Assembly (NCBI RefSeq): GCF_014873765.1
Contig: NZ_JADBGG010000014.1
Span: 1 to 64,000 of the forward strand
Reading direction: 5' to 3'
Source of the DNA: Desulfomicrobium macestii
Lineage (GTDB): Bacteria > Desulfobacterota > Desulfovibrionia > Desulfovibrionales > Desulfomicrobiaceae
DNA length: 64,000 nt
Part shown: in pieces, positions 45,751-52,553 of the stretch
Layout of the letters: every line of letters begins with the position of its first letter
Position numbering within the stretch: the stretch's first letter is position 1
Translations under genes and position numbers: made by a program
The notes under the pieces: generated by a model
What the model was told of the DNA's origin: nothing
Database searches by the model: none
The model's input: only the letters and a program-made list of their open reading frames with translations

Positions 45751-46029
45751 GTGAAGAAAAAGAAACGCTACGCCAACGCCAAGGATGTCCTGCCCGAGGA
45801 ACTCTTCGAGCAGATCCAGAAGCACTACACCGGGATTCTCTGGGTCCCGGCTCCGAGCCGCTTTTACCAGGAGCGCCGCGACCTGGTGCTTGCCCTTCAT
45901 CTGCAGGGGATCAGCAGCCAGGAGATCTCCAACCTCGCTGGAGTGACCACCCGCCGGGTCAACCAGATCATCGCCGCCGAACGAAAACAGGACCGGGACC
46001 GACAGTTGGCCGCCGCTTCCGGTAAGTAA
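45751..46029 (+). CDS. HTH protein resembling Mor/CD3324-type activators
   Basis: A 92-aa protein starting at GTG 45751 (the previous stop is 3 bp upstream). YANAKDVLPEELFEQIQKHY followed by GILWVP is the N-terminal signature of small Mor/CD3324-like phage regulators. LALHLQGISSQEISNLAGVT and TRRVNQIIA form the HTH. Mor-family proteins activate middle or late phage promoters. The last codons, GCT TCC GGT AAG TAA, lie inside copy 3 of the promoter-like repeat, so gene end and repeat share DNA. It is the strongest candidate besides the sigma factor for reading that repeat. Confidence 0.75.
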   Translation: MKKKKRYANAKDVLPEELFEQIQKHYTGILWVPAPSRFYQERRDLVLALHLQGISSQEISNLAGVTTRRVNQIIAAERKQDRDRQLAAASGK

Positions 46030-46031
46030 CC
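45996..46031 (+). promoter_or_regulatory. 36-bp bipartite promoter-like repeat, copy 3
   Basis: GGACCGACAG at the left and CGCTTCCGGTAAGTAACC at the right, standard spacing. It overlaps the last 34 bp of the HTH gene, whose stop TAA is part of the right box. A possible hairpin (GGAGGC / GCCTCC) follows. It ends 90 bp before the small terminase gene. Confidence 0.65.
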
Positions 46032-46120
46032 CCTGAACCGGCGGGAGCGCGTTTGGAGGCTAAATCGGCCTCCCGCCCCGCATCCCGGCTTGGGAAAACA
46101 ATATTCGGCAGGATTTCCAC

Positions 46121-46621
46121 GTGGCACTGAACAAACCGGACAAAGAGACGCTGGACCGCTGGCACCGCAACGAGGGCAAGACCGAACCGCCCCGGCGCGG
46201 GCCTGGTGCGCCCGAGGGCAACCAGAACCGGCTGCGTCACGGCATCTTCGCCGACCGCTGTCTGACGCCGGAAGAAAAGGTCATGTTCGACGCGATCATC
46301 GACCGCCTCAACCAGGACTTCGAGTTCAACAAGTCCAGCGACTTCCTGCAAGTGGAGCTGGTGGGCGTCTACTCGGTCAAGCTGGTCCGCGCCCAGATCG
46401 AGGGGAACACCGACGCCGCCGAAAAGCTCGACCGGATGATCCGCTGCCACATGAAGGATCTCAAGACCACCAAGATTGCTCGCGAGGGTGAGGAGCCGAA
46501 AGGCCCGCAGACCTCTCCGGCGGAATGGGCGGCGGCACTGCTTGAGAAGGTGGCCGAGGCTGCCAACACCCCGGGCGCGAAACCCTCCGGCCGCAAGAAA
46601 CACGGAAAGAATTGCGGATAA
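46121..46621 (+). CDS. Putative terminase small subunit
   Basis: A 166-aa protein starting at GTG 46121 with AGGATT 5 nt upstream. GAPEGNQNRLRHGIF near residue 30 is the phrase found in many phage small-terminase or packaging-associated proteins. Helices follow (KVMFDAIIDRLNQDFEFNKS; LVGVYSVKLVRAQIEG), and the end is basic (SGRKKHGKNCG). It would select phage DNA for packaging with TerL. TerL lies 2.8 kb to the right, beyond a reversed recombinase cassette, so the usual terS-terL pair is split here. The function is inferred. Confidence 0.6.
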   Translation: MALNKPDKETLDRWHRNEGKTEPPRRGPGAPEGNQNRLRHGIFADRCLTPEEKVMFDAIIDRLNQDFEFNKSSDFLQVELVGVYSVKLVRAQIEGNTDAAEKLDRMIRCHMKDLKTTKIAREGEEPKGPQTSPAEWAAALLEKVAEAANTPGAKPSGRKKHGKNCG

Positions 46622-47173
46622 CACCATGGAGGGCTTTTCCGATGACCCCGGCACACGGCGACTTGCGGCAGACAGCTTCACCAGGAATTGCGGATAAGAC
46701 GTGTTCCTTGCACTTTCGGAATCGGCATTCTCCGGCTGCCGATCATCATTTCCACTCCTCGACTTCCTCCAGCAGCTCCCGATATCCGCTTGGCATGTGT
46801 GCACATAAGCCGAGCCGCATAACCCAAGCAGATATAGGCATGTTCACGCCGGGGCTCTCTCACACAACCCAAGTAGATATTGGCATGTCGAGACCCAGGC
46901 CGAACCGGACAAGCCCCGCAAACAGCCATTCCTTCGGCAACGGCCCTCGCATATGCCAAGCAGATATTGCCATGTGTGTTCCGCGACTGGAGCGCACAAG
47001 CCAAGCAGTTATAGCGATGTGCGGCCGACAGACAGCGAAGGAGAAATTCCGGTCAATCGATATTTCCCGCCCCACCCGGGATGTAGAGACCCTCCGTCAT
47101 GATCATTCATCATCGGCGGATGTGTTCTTCTGCGGGCACTGTCATTCACTGTCTTCGACACTGTCTCGCCCAA
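46622..47173. other. 600-bp intergenic region with repeats between terminase and recombinase genes
   Basis: No gene is supported. GAATTGCGGATAA at the end of the small terminase gene (46609-46621) is repeated exactly at 46685-46697. The rest holds the palindromic repeat cluster listed separately. Confidence 0.5.
46781..47022. repeat. Cluster of about 27-bp imperfect palindromes
   Basis: Four copies of a sequence like CACAACCCAAGCAGATATTG then GCATGTG have cores at 46822, 46868, 46955 and 46999, spaced 46, 87 and 44 bp, roughly whole numbers of helical turns. A fifth, reversed copy is at 46781-46799 (GATATCCGCTTGGCATGTG). In the best copies the outer CACA/TGTG and inner GCCAA/TTGGC are inverted, so each looks like a site for a dimer. 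It lies next to the end of the tyrosine recombinase gene. A minus-strand frame over it only translates the repeats. Confidence 0.65.
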
Positions 47174-47203
47174 CGAAAACAGGAGCAGCCGAGGCCGCTC
47201 CCA
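47174..47203 (-). terminator. Terminator of the recombinase cassette
   Basis: GGGAGCGGCC / GGCTGCTCC (minus-strand sense, with a mismatch) followed by TGTTTTCG, 19 bp after the recombinase stop. Confidence 0.5.
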
Positions 47204-47221
47204 TCGTCGGGTCCGGAAGGA

Positions 47222-48136
47222 TCAAAGGCGTTCGAGGGCTTCCTCGAGCTGACCGTCCACGAGGTGGGTGTAGATCTGGGTGGTGGACACGTCCCGGTGC
47301 CCCAAGGCCCGCTGCACCACGAGCAGGTCATTGGTCGCGCCGTAGAGGTGGGTGGCGAAGGTATGCCGCAGCCCGTGCGGCGTCAGTTCCTTTTCGATCC
47401 CGGCCTTCCGCAGCCAGTGGGCGAGCCGGTTGGCTATCTGCCGCTGGCAGAGTCTGCCGTCCCGGTTCGACAGGAACAGGGCTTCCATTTCTGGGCGGCC
47501 GTGTCGACGACGCTCGGCCAGGTAACGGCGCAGCAATGTGCGGAGGTCGGTCTTGATGAACTTGACCTGCGGCACATTCCCCTTGGCCCGCACCCGCAGA
47601 TGCTTGGCGTCGAGGTCGATGTCATCCATGTCGAGCGCGGCCAGTTCACCAAGCCTGATCCCCGTGCCCAGCAACACCTCGATCATGGCGCGGTCGCGCA
47701 GCGTGGAGAAATCGGTCCGCCCCTTGAGCTCCTTGAGCAGACGTTTCTTTTCGGCGGCGGTCAGGAAGACTGGCAGCTTTCTTGGCAACCGATGCATGCG
47801 GATGGACCGGGCCGGGTTGTCACCGACCACGCCCGTCTCGGCGGCCCAGGCGAAAAAGGCCCGCACCGCCGCCTTCATCCGATGGAGCGAGGCCGCCGAA
47901 CGTGGGCCTCGCTCACTCTCAGTGACCGCCCCGGCGGAGAACACCTGGTCGAGGAACCCGACCGTGACCTCCCGGCAGACGATCCCAGGGGCCAGCTCCC
48001 CGGCCACGCGGACTACCAGGGCGAGGTCCCGGCGGTATGCGGCTATGGTCGCCGGGGAGCGTCCTTCGGCCGACAGGCGGGCACAGAACGCCTCTGTCGC
48101 GCCCGTCAGATCGAGGTCAGCCGTTCGGTTGCTCAT
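47222..48136 (-). CDS. Tyrosine recombinase (XerC/D-like)
   Basis: A 304-aa recombinase. A SAM-like core-binding domain comes first (ATEAFCARLSAEGRSPATIAAY). The catalytic domain has Arg in GTGIRLGEL near 185, Lys in RAKGNVPQVKF, HGLRHTFATHL (His-x-x-Arg) near 255, LGHRDVSTTQIYTHL with His and the nucleophile Tyr near 288. All catalytic residues are present. XerC/D-size enzymes resolve dimers or move cassettes. It is read against the packaging operon and follows an N-terminal-only recombinase gene. The phage already has a serine integrase, so this one has another task. Confidence 0.9.
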   Translation of the reverse strand: MSNRTADLDLTGATEAFCARLSAEGRSPATIAAYRRDLALVVRVAGELAPGIVCREVTVGFLDQVFSAGAVTESERGPRSAASLHRMKAAVRAFFAWAAETGVVGDNPARSIRMHRLPRKLPVFLTAAEKKRLLKELKGRTDFSTLRDRAMIEVLLGTGIRLGELAALDMDDIDLDAKHLRVRAKGNVPQVKFIKTDLRTLLRRYLAERRRHGRPEMEALFLSNRDGRLCQRQIANRLAHWLRKAGIEKELTPHGLRHTFATHLYGATNDLLVVQRALGHRDVSTTQIYTHLVDGQLEEALERL

Positions 48137-48491
48137 CGCTGGACTCCTTTACCCGGCTGTGGCCCATGGGCGTGCTCTTGGGCAGCGGCAGCTCCTCGAT
48201 GCGCCCCGACTCCCTGGCCCAGACCATCATCATGCGGAACACCCGGACGGTCTTGGCGACGGTGCGCTCGGCCCGCTCCTTGCCGTCGGGGAGTTTGAGC
48301 AGCAAGTCCGACTTGTAGAACTTGCCGACCTGGGGAAGCCGGATCTCGGCGAGCTGGCGATCCGCGCCGAAGAAGGCCTCCACCGCGTCGAGGTCCTTCC
48401 GGTAGGTGTAAAGGGTCCGCTCTTTCTTTCCGGATTCCCGCAGGTAGCCGATGAAAGCCTCGGCGGCTTGATGCACGGTGCATTCGGTCAT
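48117..48491 (-). CDS. Core-binding-domain-only recombinase protein
   Basis: A 124-aa protein that matches only the SAM-like N-terminal domain of tyrosine recombinases (HQAAEAFIGYLRESGKKERTL, YTYRKDLDAVEAFFG, MMMVWARESGRIEELPLPKS). There is no catalytic domain. ATG 48491 has GGAG 8 nt upstream. It overlaps the complete recombinase gene by 20 nt. It may bind the same sites and act as a modulator or directionality factor, or be a fixed remnant of a duplicated recombinase. The clean start and coupled end favour a working gene. Confidence 0.68.
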   Translation of the reverse strand: MTECTVHQAAEAFIGYLRESGKKERTLYTYRKDLDAVEAFFGADRQLAEIRLPQVGKFYKSDLLLKLPDGKERAERTVAKTVRVFRMMMVWARESGRIEELPLPKSTPMGHSRVKESSDEQPNG

Positions 48492-48524
48492 GTCGATGTC
48501 TCCTTTGTCGGTGGCCCGGTGTGT

Positions 48525-48719
48525 TCAGGACAGGAACTCGTCCAGCTCCCGCAGCAGTTCCTCGACGTGGCCGAGGGAGCCGACGCTCGCCCAGGTGATG
48601 TCCGGCTGCTTCGCGTCCGCTTCGAGCTTGCCGCGAATGCCCTCGATCAGCCGGGCGATGTTCTCCTGCTTTTCTCGGTACGCCTTGAGTGCCTGCTGGC
48701 GGTTTCTGTCGTAGGTCAT
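48525..48719 (-). CDS. Small helical protein, first gene of the recombinase cassette
   Basis: A 64-aa protein with GGAGG 7 nt before ATG 48719. It is highly charged and helical (RNRQQALKAYREKQENIARL, LGHVEELLRELDEFLS). I recognise no family. It is transcribed with the two recombinase-type genes, 33 bp ahead of the first, and may be a small accessory or regulator. Confidence 0.6.
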   Translation of the reverse strand: MTYDRNRQQALKAYREKQENIARLIEGIRGKLEADAKQPDITWASVGSLGHVEELLRELDEFLS

Positions 48720-48859
48720 GGCCTGCCTCCGGTTCCGGTTTTCGTGGATGCGGGACCATCCCGCGTCACATCCAATGACGCTTCTATTTCGTTGGAAATC
48801 AAGTGTTTGCAGAGATCTTTCTGCATGTGCCCCAAACCCATAAACCAAAGGAGATCAAC

Positions 48860-49132
48860 ATGTTGAAGAAGACCCTCGAATGGACCATCCCGCTGGCCCT
48901 GGCCGGGATCATGACCGGCTGCGCCACCTACCGACCTCCGGCCCAGATCCAGTCGGCGGTGGCCACCGTCAACCGCCACACACCCGAGTATGTGACCGAG
49001 GCCAACAAGGCGCTGCGCGAGGTCGGCCACCCGGACGCCGAGCGCCTGACTGGTGTCGGCCTGCGCCTGCAGACCGCCGTGGACGCCCTTGACCAGTGGG
49101 CCAACGGTTCGAACCAGGAGGCAGGCCAATGA
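48860..49132 (+). CDS. Small phage lipoprotein
   Basis: A 90-aa protein with signal peptide KTLEWTIPLALAGIMTGCA; the lipobox IMTGC predicts lipidation at Cys20. The mature part (AQIQSAVATVNRHTPEYVTE) is helical. AAGGAG lies 8 nt before the ATG. Small phage lipoproteins are often outer-membrane spanin subunits or exclusion factors; here it precedes TerL rather than lysis genes, so the function stays open. Its stop overlaps the next ATG. Confidence 0.72.
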   Translation: MLKKTLEWTIPLALAGIMTGCATYRPPAQIQSAVATVNRHTPEYVTEANKALREVGHPDAERLTGVGLRLQTAVDALDQWANGSNQEAGQ

Positions 49133-49407
49133 AAGAGATCCTTCAGGAAAACAGCGATGCCGTCCGCCAGGCCGGTGAGGCCCTGGTCGAAATCGGCACC
49201 GAACTGGCGGCGGGACGGATCGAGAACGCCCTCGGTCGTCTGGAAGCGGCTCAGCAGCAGTACCGGGCCTGGGCGGAGTTGGACCAGGCCATCATCGACA
49301 TTCAGGAGGCTGTCCACGACCGGAAGAACACCCTGGCAGTGCAGCAGATCCTGACGGAACTGGTGGGCACCATCCTCGGCAACGCCTTGAGGACGGGAAT
49401 GCACTGA
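49129..49407 (+). CDS. Small phage protein before terL, unknown
   Basis: A 92-aa helical protein (DAVRQAGEALVEIGTELAAGRIENA in two heptad-like helices, then LDQAIIDIQEAVHD). No membrane part. It overlaps the lipoprotein stop (ATGA) and the terL start (TGATG), so all three are translated together. I do not recognise it. It could be a packaging accessory. Confidence 0.65.
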   Translation: MKEILQENSDAVRQAGEALVEIGTELAAGRIENALGRLEAAQQQYRAWAELDQAIIDIQEAVHDRKNTLAVQQILTELVGTILGNALRTGMH

Positions 49408-50930
49408 TGGCGGTAACCGACAAGGAGCGCAAACTCGCGGCGACCCTGAGCGATCCCGTGTTGTGGGGGCAAGCCTACCTCTACAACCGGGATGGCTCAG
49501 GCCGCGACTACTGGCCGCACCAGGTGGAGGACCTGCGCTGCCCGGCCAAGAACATTATCCACCTCGACGGCCGGGACGTGGGCAAGTCCATCGTGCTCTC
49601 GACCGACGCGCTCCATTACGCCTTCACCACCCGAGGCGGCCAGGGCCTCATCGCGGCTCCGCACCAGGGGCACCTCGACACCATCATCGAGGAGATCGAG
49701 TTCCAGCTCGACAGCAACCCGGATCTGATGAACAGCATCGCTCTGACCAAGTACGGCAAGCCCAAGATCCACCGCAAACCCTATTTCCGACTGGAGTTCA
49801 CCAACGGTTCGGTGCTCTATTTCCGCCCGGCCGGGGCCTATGGCGACGCCTTTCGTTCGTTGCATGTCGGCCGCGTCTGGGTCGATGAAGGAGCCTGGCT
49901 GACCGAACGGGCCTGGAAGGCGCTGCGCCAGTGCCTCAAGGCCGGGGGGACGCTACGCATCTACTCCACGCCCAACGGCCTGCGCGACACCACCTATTAC
50001 CGGCTCACCTCGTCGGACCAGTTCCATGTGTTCCGCTGGCCGTCCTGGCTCAACCCTCTTTGGACTGAGGATCGCGAGGCCGAACTGCTGGAGTTCTACG
50101 GCGGCCGCGACAGTTCCGGCTGGCAGCACGAGGTGGCCGGTGAACACGGCAAGCCTTCCTATGGGGCCTTCAATGTCGAGCAGTTCAACCTCTGTCGGCA
50201 GGATCTGCTGGAGTATCAGAAGATCGTCATCACCGATTCCGAGCTACGCGATTGCGACACCGAGGAAGCGGCCCACGACCGGCTGGAGATGCTGCTCAAC
50301 CTCACTCCCCGCAGCGGGCAGTTCTGGGTTGGCGGCGACCTGGGCTACACCAACGACCCCACCGAGATCGTCGTATTCCAGGAGACGGAGATCGGCGAGC
50401 GGACGCTGCTGAAGATGATCCTGCGCGTGCATCTTGAACACGTTTCCTATCCGCACATCGCCCAGATCATCGCGCTGCTGGAGCGTTACTACACCCCGGC
50501 GGGCATCGGCGTGGACAACGGCGGAAACGGTCTGGCGGTGGTTCAGGAGCTGCTCACCCTGGACAAGTACAAAGGGCTGGAGCTGGAAGGCAGGCTCAAG
50601 GGATACGACTTCGGCGGCATGACCCGGCTGGCGGTGCGGGACGGCAAGGAAATCAAGAAGCGAACCAAGGAGCTGATGACCAGCCTCATCAACGGAGCCC
50701 TACAGCGTAAGCAGGTCATTTTCCCCTCGGACGACCTGGAGGTGGAAGACCAGTTCACCACCCACACCTACACCCTGCGGGACGGCAAGATCATCTATTC
50801 CAAGGGCAACGACCACATCATCGACGCGGTGCGCTGCGCCATGCTGATCCGGGAAGAAGGTAACCTCGACCCGGTCGGCGAAGAGGTGGTTTCGCTCAAA
50901 CCCGTGCTCACCAATCCGGTCTTCATCTGA
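49407..50930 (+). CDS. Terminase large subunit
   Basis: A 507-aa terminase. ATPase part: IIHLDGRDVGKSIVLS near residue 50 (a variant Walker A) and VGRVWVDEGAW near 152 (Walker B with the catalytic Glu), followed by GTLRIYSTPNG (coupling motif). Nuclease part: FWVGGDLGYTNDPTEIVVFQ near 310 and IGVDNGGNG near 370, with a final Asp in GNDHIIDAVRCAML near 470. It pumps phage DNA into the prohead and cuts it. The gene for a putative small subunit is separated from it by the recombinase cassette. Confidence 0.9.
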   Translation: MAVTDKERKLAATLSDPVLWGQAYLYNRDGSGRDYWPHQVEDLRCPAKNIIHLDGRDVGKSIVLSTDALHYAFTTRGGQGLIAAPHQGHLDTIIEEIEFQLDSNPDLMNSIALTKYGKPKIHRKPYFRLEFTNGSVLYFRPAGAYGDAFRSLHVGRVWVDEGAWLTERAWKALRQCLKAGGTLRIYSTPNGLRDTTYYRLTSSDQFHVFRWPSWLNPLWTEDREAELLEFYGGRDSSGWQHEVAGEHGKPSYGAFNVEQFNLCRQDLLEYQKIVITDSELRDCDTEEAAHDRLEMLLNLTPRSGQFWVGGDLGYTNDPTEIVVFQETEIGERTLLKMILRVHLEHVSYPHIAQIIALLERYYTPAGIGVDNGGNGLAVVQELLTLDKYKGLELEGRLKGYDFGGMTRLAVRDGKEIKKRTKELMTSLINGALQRKQVIFPSDDLEVEDQFTTHTYTLRDGKIIYSKGNDHIIDAVRCAMLIREEGNLDPVGEEVVSLKPVLTNPVFI

Positions 50931-50936
50931 TCGCAT

Positions 50937-50972
50937 CCTCCGACGCTTTCCACCCCGCTCCGGTAAGTAACC
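50937..50972 (+). promoter_or_regulatory. 36-bp bipartite promoter-like repeat, copy 4
   Basis: CCTCCGACG at the left and CGCTCCGGTAAGTAACC at the right, standard spacing. It starts 7 bp after the terL stop and ends 72 bp before the portal start. GCCGGGTTCGGC and CCGGC...GCCGG stems follow. Confidence 0.68.
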
Positions 50973-51044
50973 GGCATCAAGCCGGGTTCGGCCCACACGG
51001 GCCGGATGTGCGGCTGTCATGGCCGAAACTACCGAGAGGATCAC

Positions 51045-52553
51045 GTGGAAAGCACCGCCCATCAGGACGAACAACCCGAAAGCCTGGACACTACCGGCTT
51101 TGTCATCGCGCCGCTGGCCGCAGCGGCAGCGCTCGACTCGGCAGCCTTCGCCAAGGTCAACGCCGCCGAAGCGATTCCTGCCACCTGGGAAGAACGCGCC
51201 CGTAAGGCCTGGGAATACTACGTCGAGGAGCCGCTGGTGAAGAACTGCGTCAACTCCTGGCGCACCTTCGCTGTGGGCGACGAGATCAAGATCACCAGCG
51301 ATGACGAGACCCTCAAGGAGCAGGCCCTGGAGGCCGCCTGGCGGTTGAACATCACGCAGTTCATCAAGGACATGGTTCTTCAACTCCTGGTGAAAGGCGA
51401 CGCCATCGGCTTCAAGCGCTTTACCAAGTCCGGCCAGGACATCGAGGAGCTGGTCTGCGTCAACCCGGTTTCGGTCAAGGTCAAATACGCCCAGGGCGAA
51501 CTGATCGAGGCCCGGCAATTTCCCGAGGACACCCCCGGCGGCGGGGAATCCATCCCGCTGCCCGTCGAACAGGTGGTCCACCTCAAATGGGATGCTCCGG
51601 CCTTCTCGCCCCGGGGCAACTCCCTCGTGCTTCCAGCCTTTCAAGCCATCGAACTGCTGCGCGACTACCGCCGGGCCGAACAGGCCATCGCCAAGCGCTG
51701 GGCCACGCCGTTCCGCCTGCTCAAGGTGGGCGGCGCGTTCGGCCAGAAGATGGTGATGCCGGACCAGCGAATGCTCGAACAGGTCCGCGACATGGTCAAC
51801 AAGATGGACATGAAAAGCGGCCTGGTGGTCCCGTTCTACGTCAATGTCGAAACCCACGGCACCGATGGCCAAGTCCTCAACGTGGAGGACAAGGTCAAGG
51901 AGGTGAAGGAAGACATCGTGGTGGCCCTGGGTCTGTCACGCTCGCTGGTGACCGGCGACGGCCCGAATTTCGCCACCGCCTCGGTGAGCATGCAGAAGAT
52001 GATGGTCATGATCCGCGAGATCAAACAGGCCGCACGCAAGCTCCTCGACTGGGTTTTCGACGACTGGATGGAGCTGAACGGCCATGGCGACAAAAGCATC
52101 CAGTTCATCTTCAACGACCTCGACCCCAGCGACGCGGTCGATTTCAAGAAGCTCCTCATCGAACTCTACGACCGCAAGCTCATCAGCCGCTCCAGCCTTC
52201 AGCTCAAGATGGACCTGGACCCGGACATCGAGGCCGCCAACCGCGAGACCGAACGCAAGCAGATCGACCTGATGGACGAGAAGCAGGTGAAACCGGTGGT
52301 GGATATGGTCGTCTCCGGCATCCTCAGCGTGCCTCGCGCCCGGAAGATGCTCGGGATTCCTACCGAGGACGATGAACCAACGGCGGAGGCGGCATTGGTC
52401 TGGTCGGGCGACCTGGAGTCCACCGGCATTGCTGCCGTGTGCGACGAGTGCAGCCACTTCATTGCTGACACCAACTACTGCCGGGTCCACAACAGCGAGC
52501 GTACTTTCGACGCCCCGGCCTGTCGTTTCATCGACCGCCGGGAGTCCCGCTGA
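51045..52553 (+). CDS. Portal protein
   Basis: A 502-aa protein of phage portal type: KAWEYYVEEPLVKNCVNSWR, LQLLVKGDAIGFKRFTKSGQ, VVHLKWDAPAFSPRGNSLVL, LLRDYRRAEQAIAKRWATPF, VVALGLSRSLVTGDGPNFAT, and IDLMDEKQ near the end. The start is GTG 51045, with GAGG 6 nt upstream; a longer frame to 51006 has none. The C-terminal end is unusual: CDECSHF, NYC and FDAPAC (four Cys with His) look like a small zinc finger. The stop shares its last base with the start of the MuF gene. Confidence 0.85.
   Translation: MESTAHQDEQPESLDTTGFVIAPLAAAAALDSAAFAKVNAAEAIPATWEERARKAWEYYVEEPLVKNCVNSWRTFAVGDEIKITSDDETLKEQALEAAWRLNITQFIKDMVLQLLVKGDAIGFKRFTKSGQDIEELVCVNPVSVKVKYAQGELIEARQFPEDTPGGGESIPLPVEQVVHLKWDAPAFSPRGNSLVLPAFQAIELLRDYRRAEQAIAKRWATPFRLLKVGGAFGQKMVMPDQRMLEQVRDMVNKMDMKSGLVVPFYVNVETHGTDGQVLNVEDKVKEVKEDIVVALGLSRSLVTGDGPNFATASVSMQKMMVMIREIKQAARKLLDWVFDDWMELNGHGDKSIQFIFNDLDPSDAVDFKKLLIELYDRKLISRSSLQLKMDLDPDIEAANRETERKQIDLMDEKQVKPVVDMVVSGILSVPRARKMLGIPTEDDEPTAEAALVWSGDLESTGIAAVCDECSHFIADTNYCRVHNSERTFDAPACRFIDRRESR

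Noticed and set aside
46678-47004. Minus-strand 108-aa frame with repeated peptide phrases (HANIYLGC, HAYICLGY)
   Set aside because: The peptide repeats are only the translation of the DNA repeats; no ribosome binding site and Cys-rich composition unlike neighbours.
46781-47022. Possible CRISPR array
   Set aside because: Units differ from each other at many places, spacing is irregular (46, 87, 44 bp), units are palindromic over their whole length, one is inverted, and no cas genes are near.
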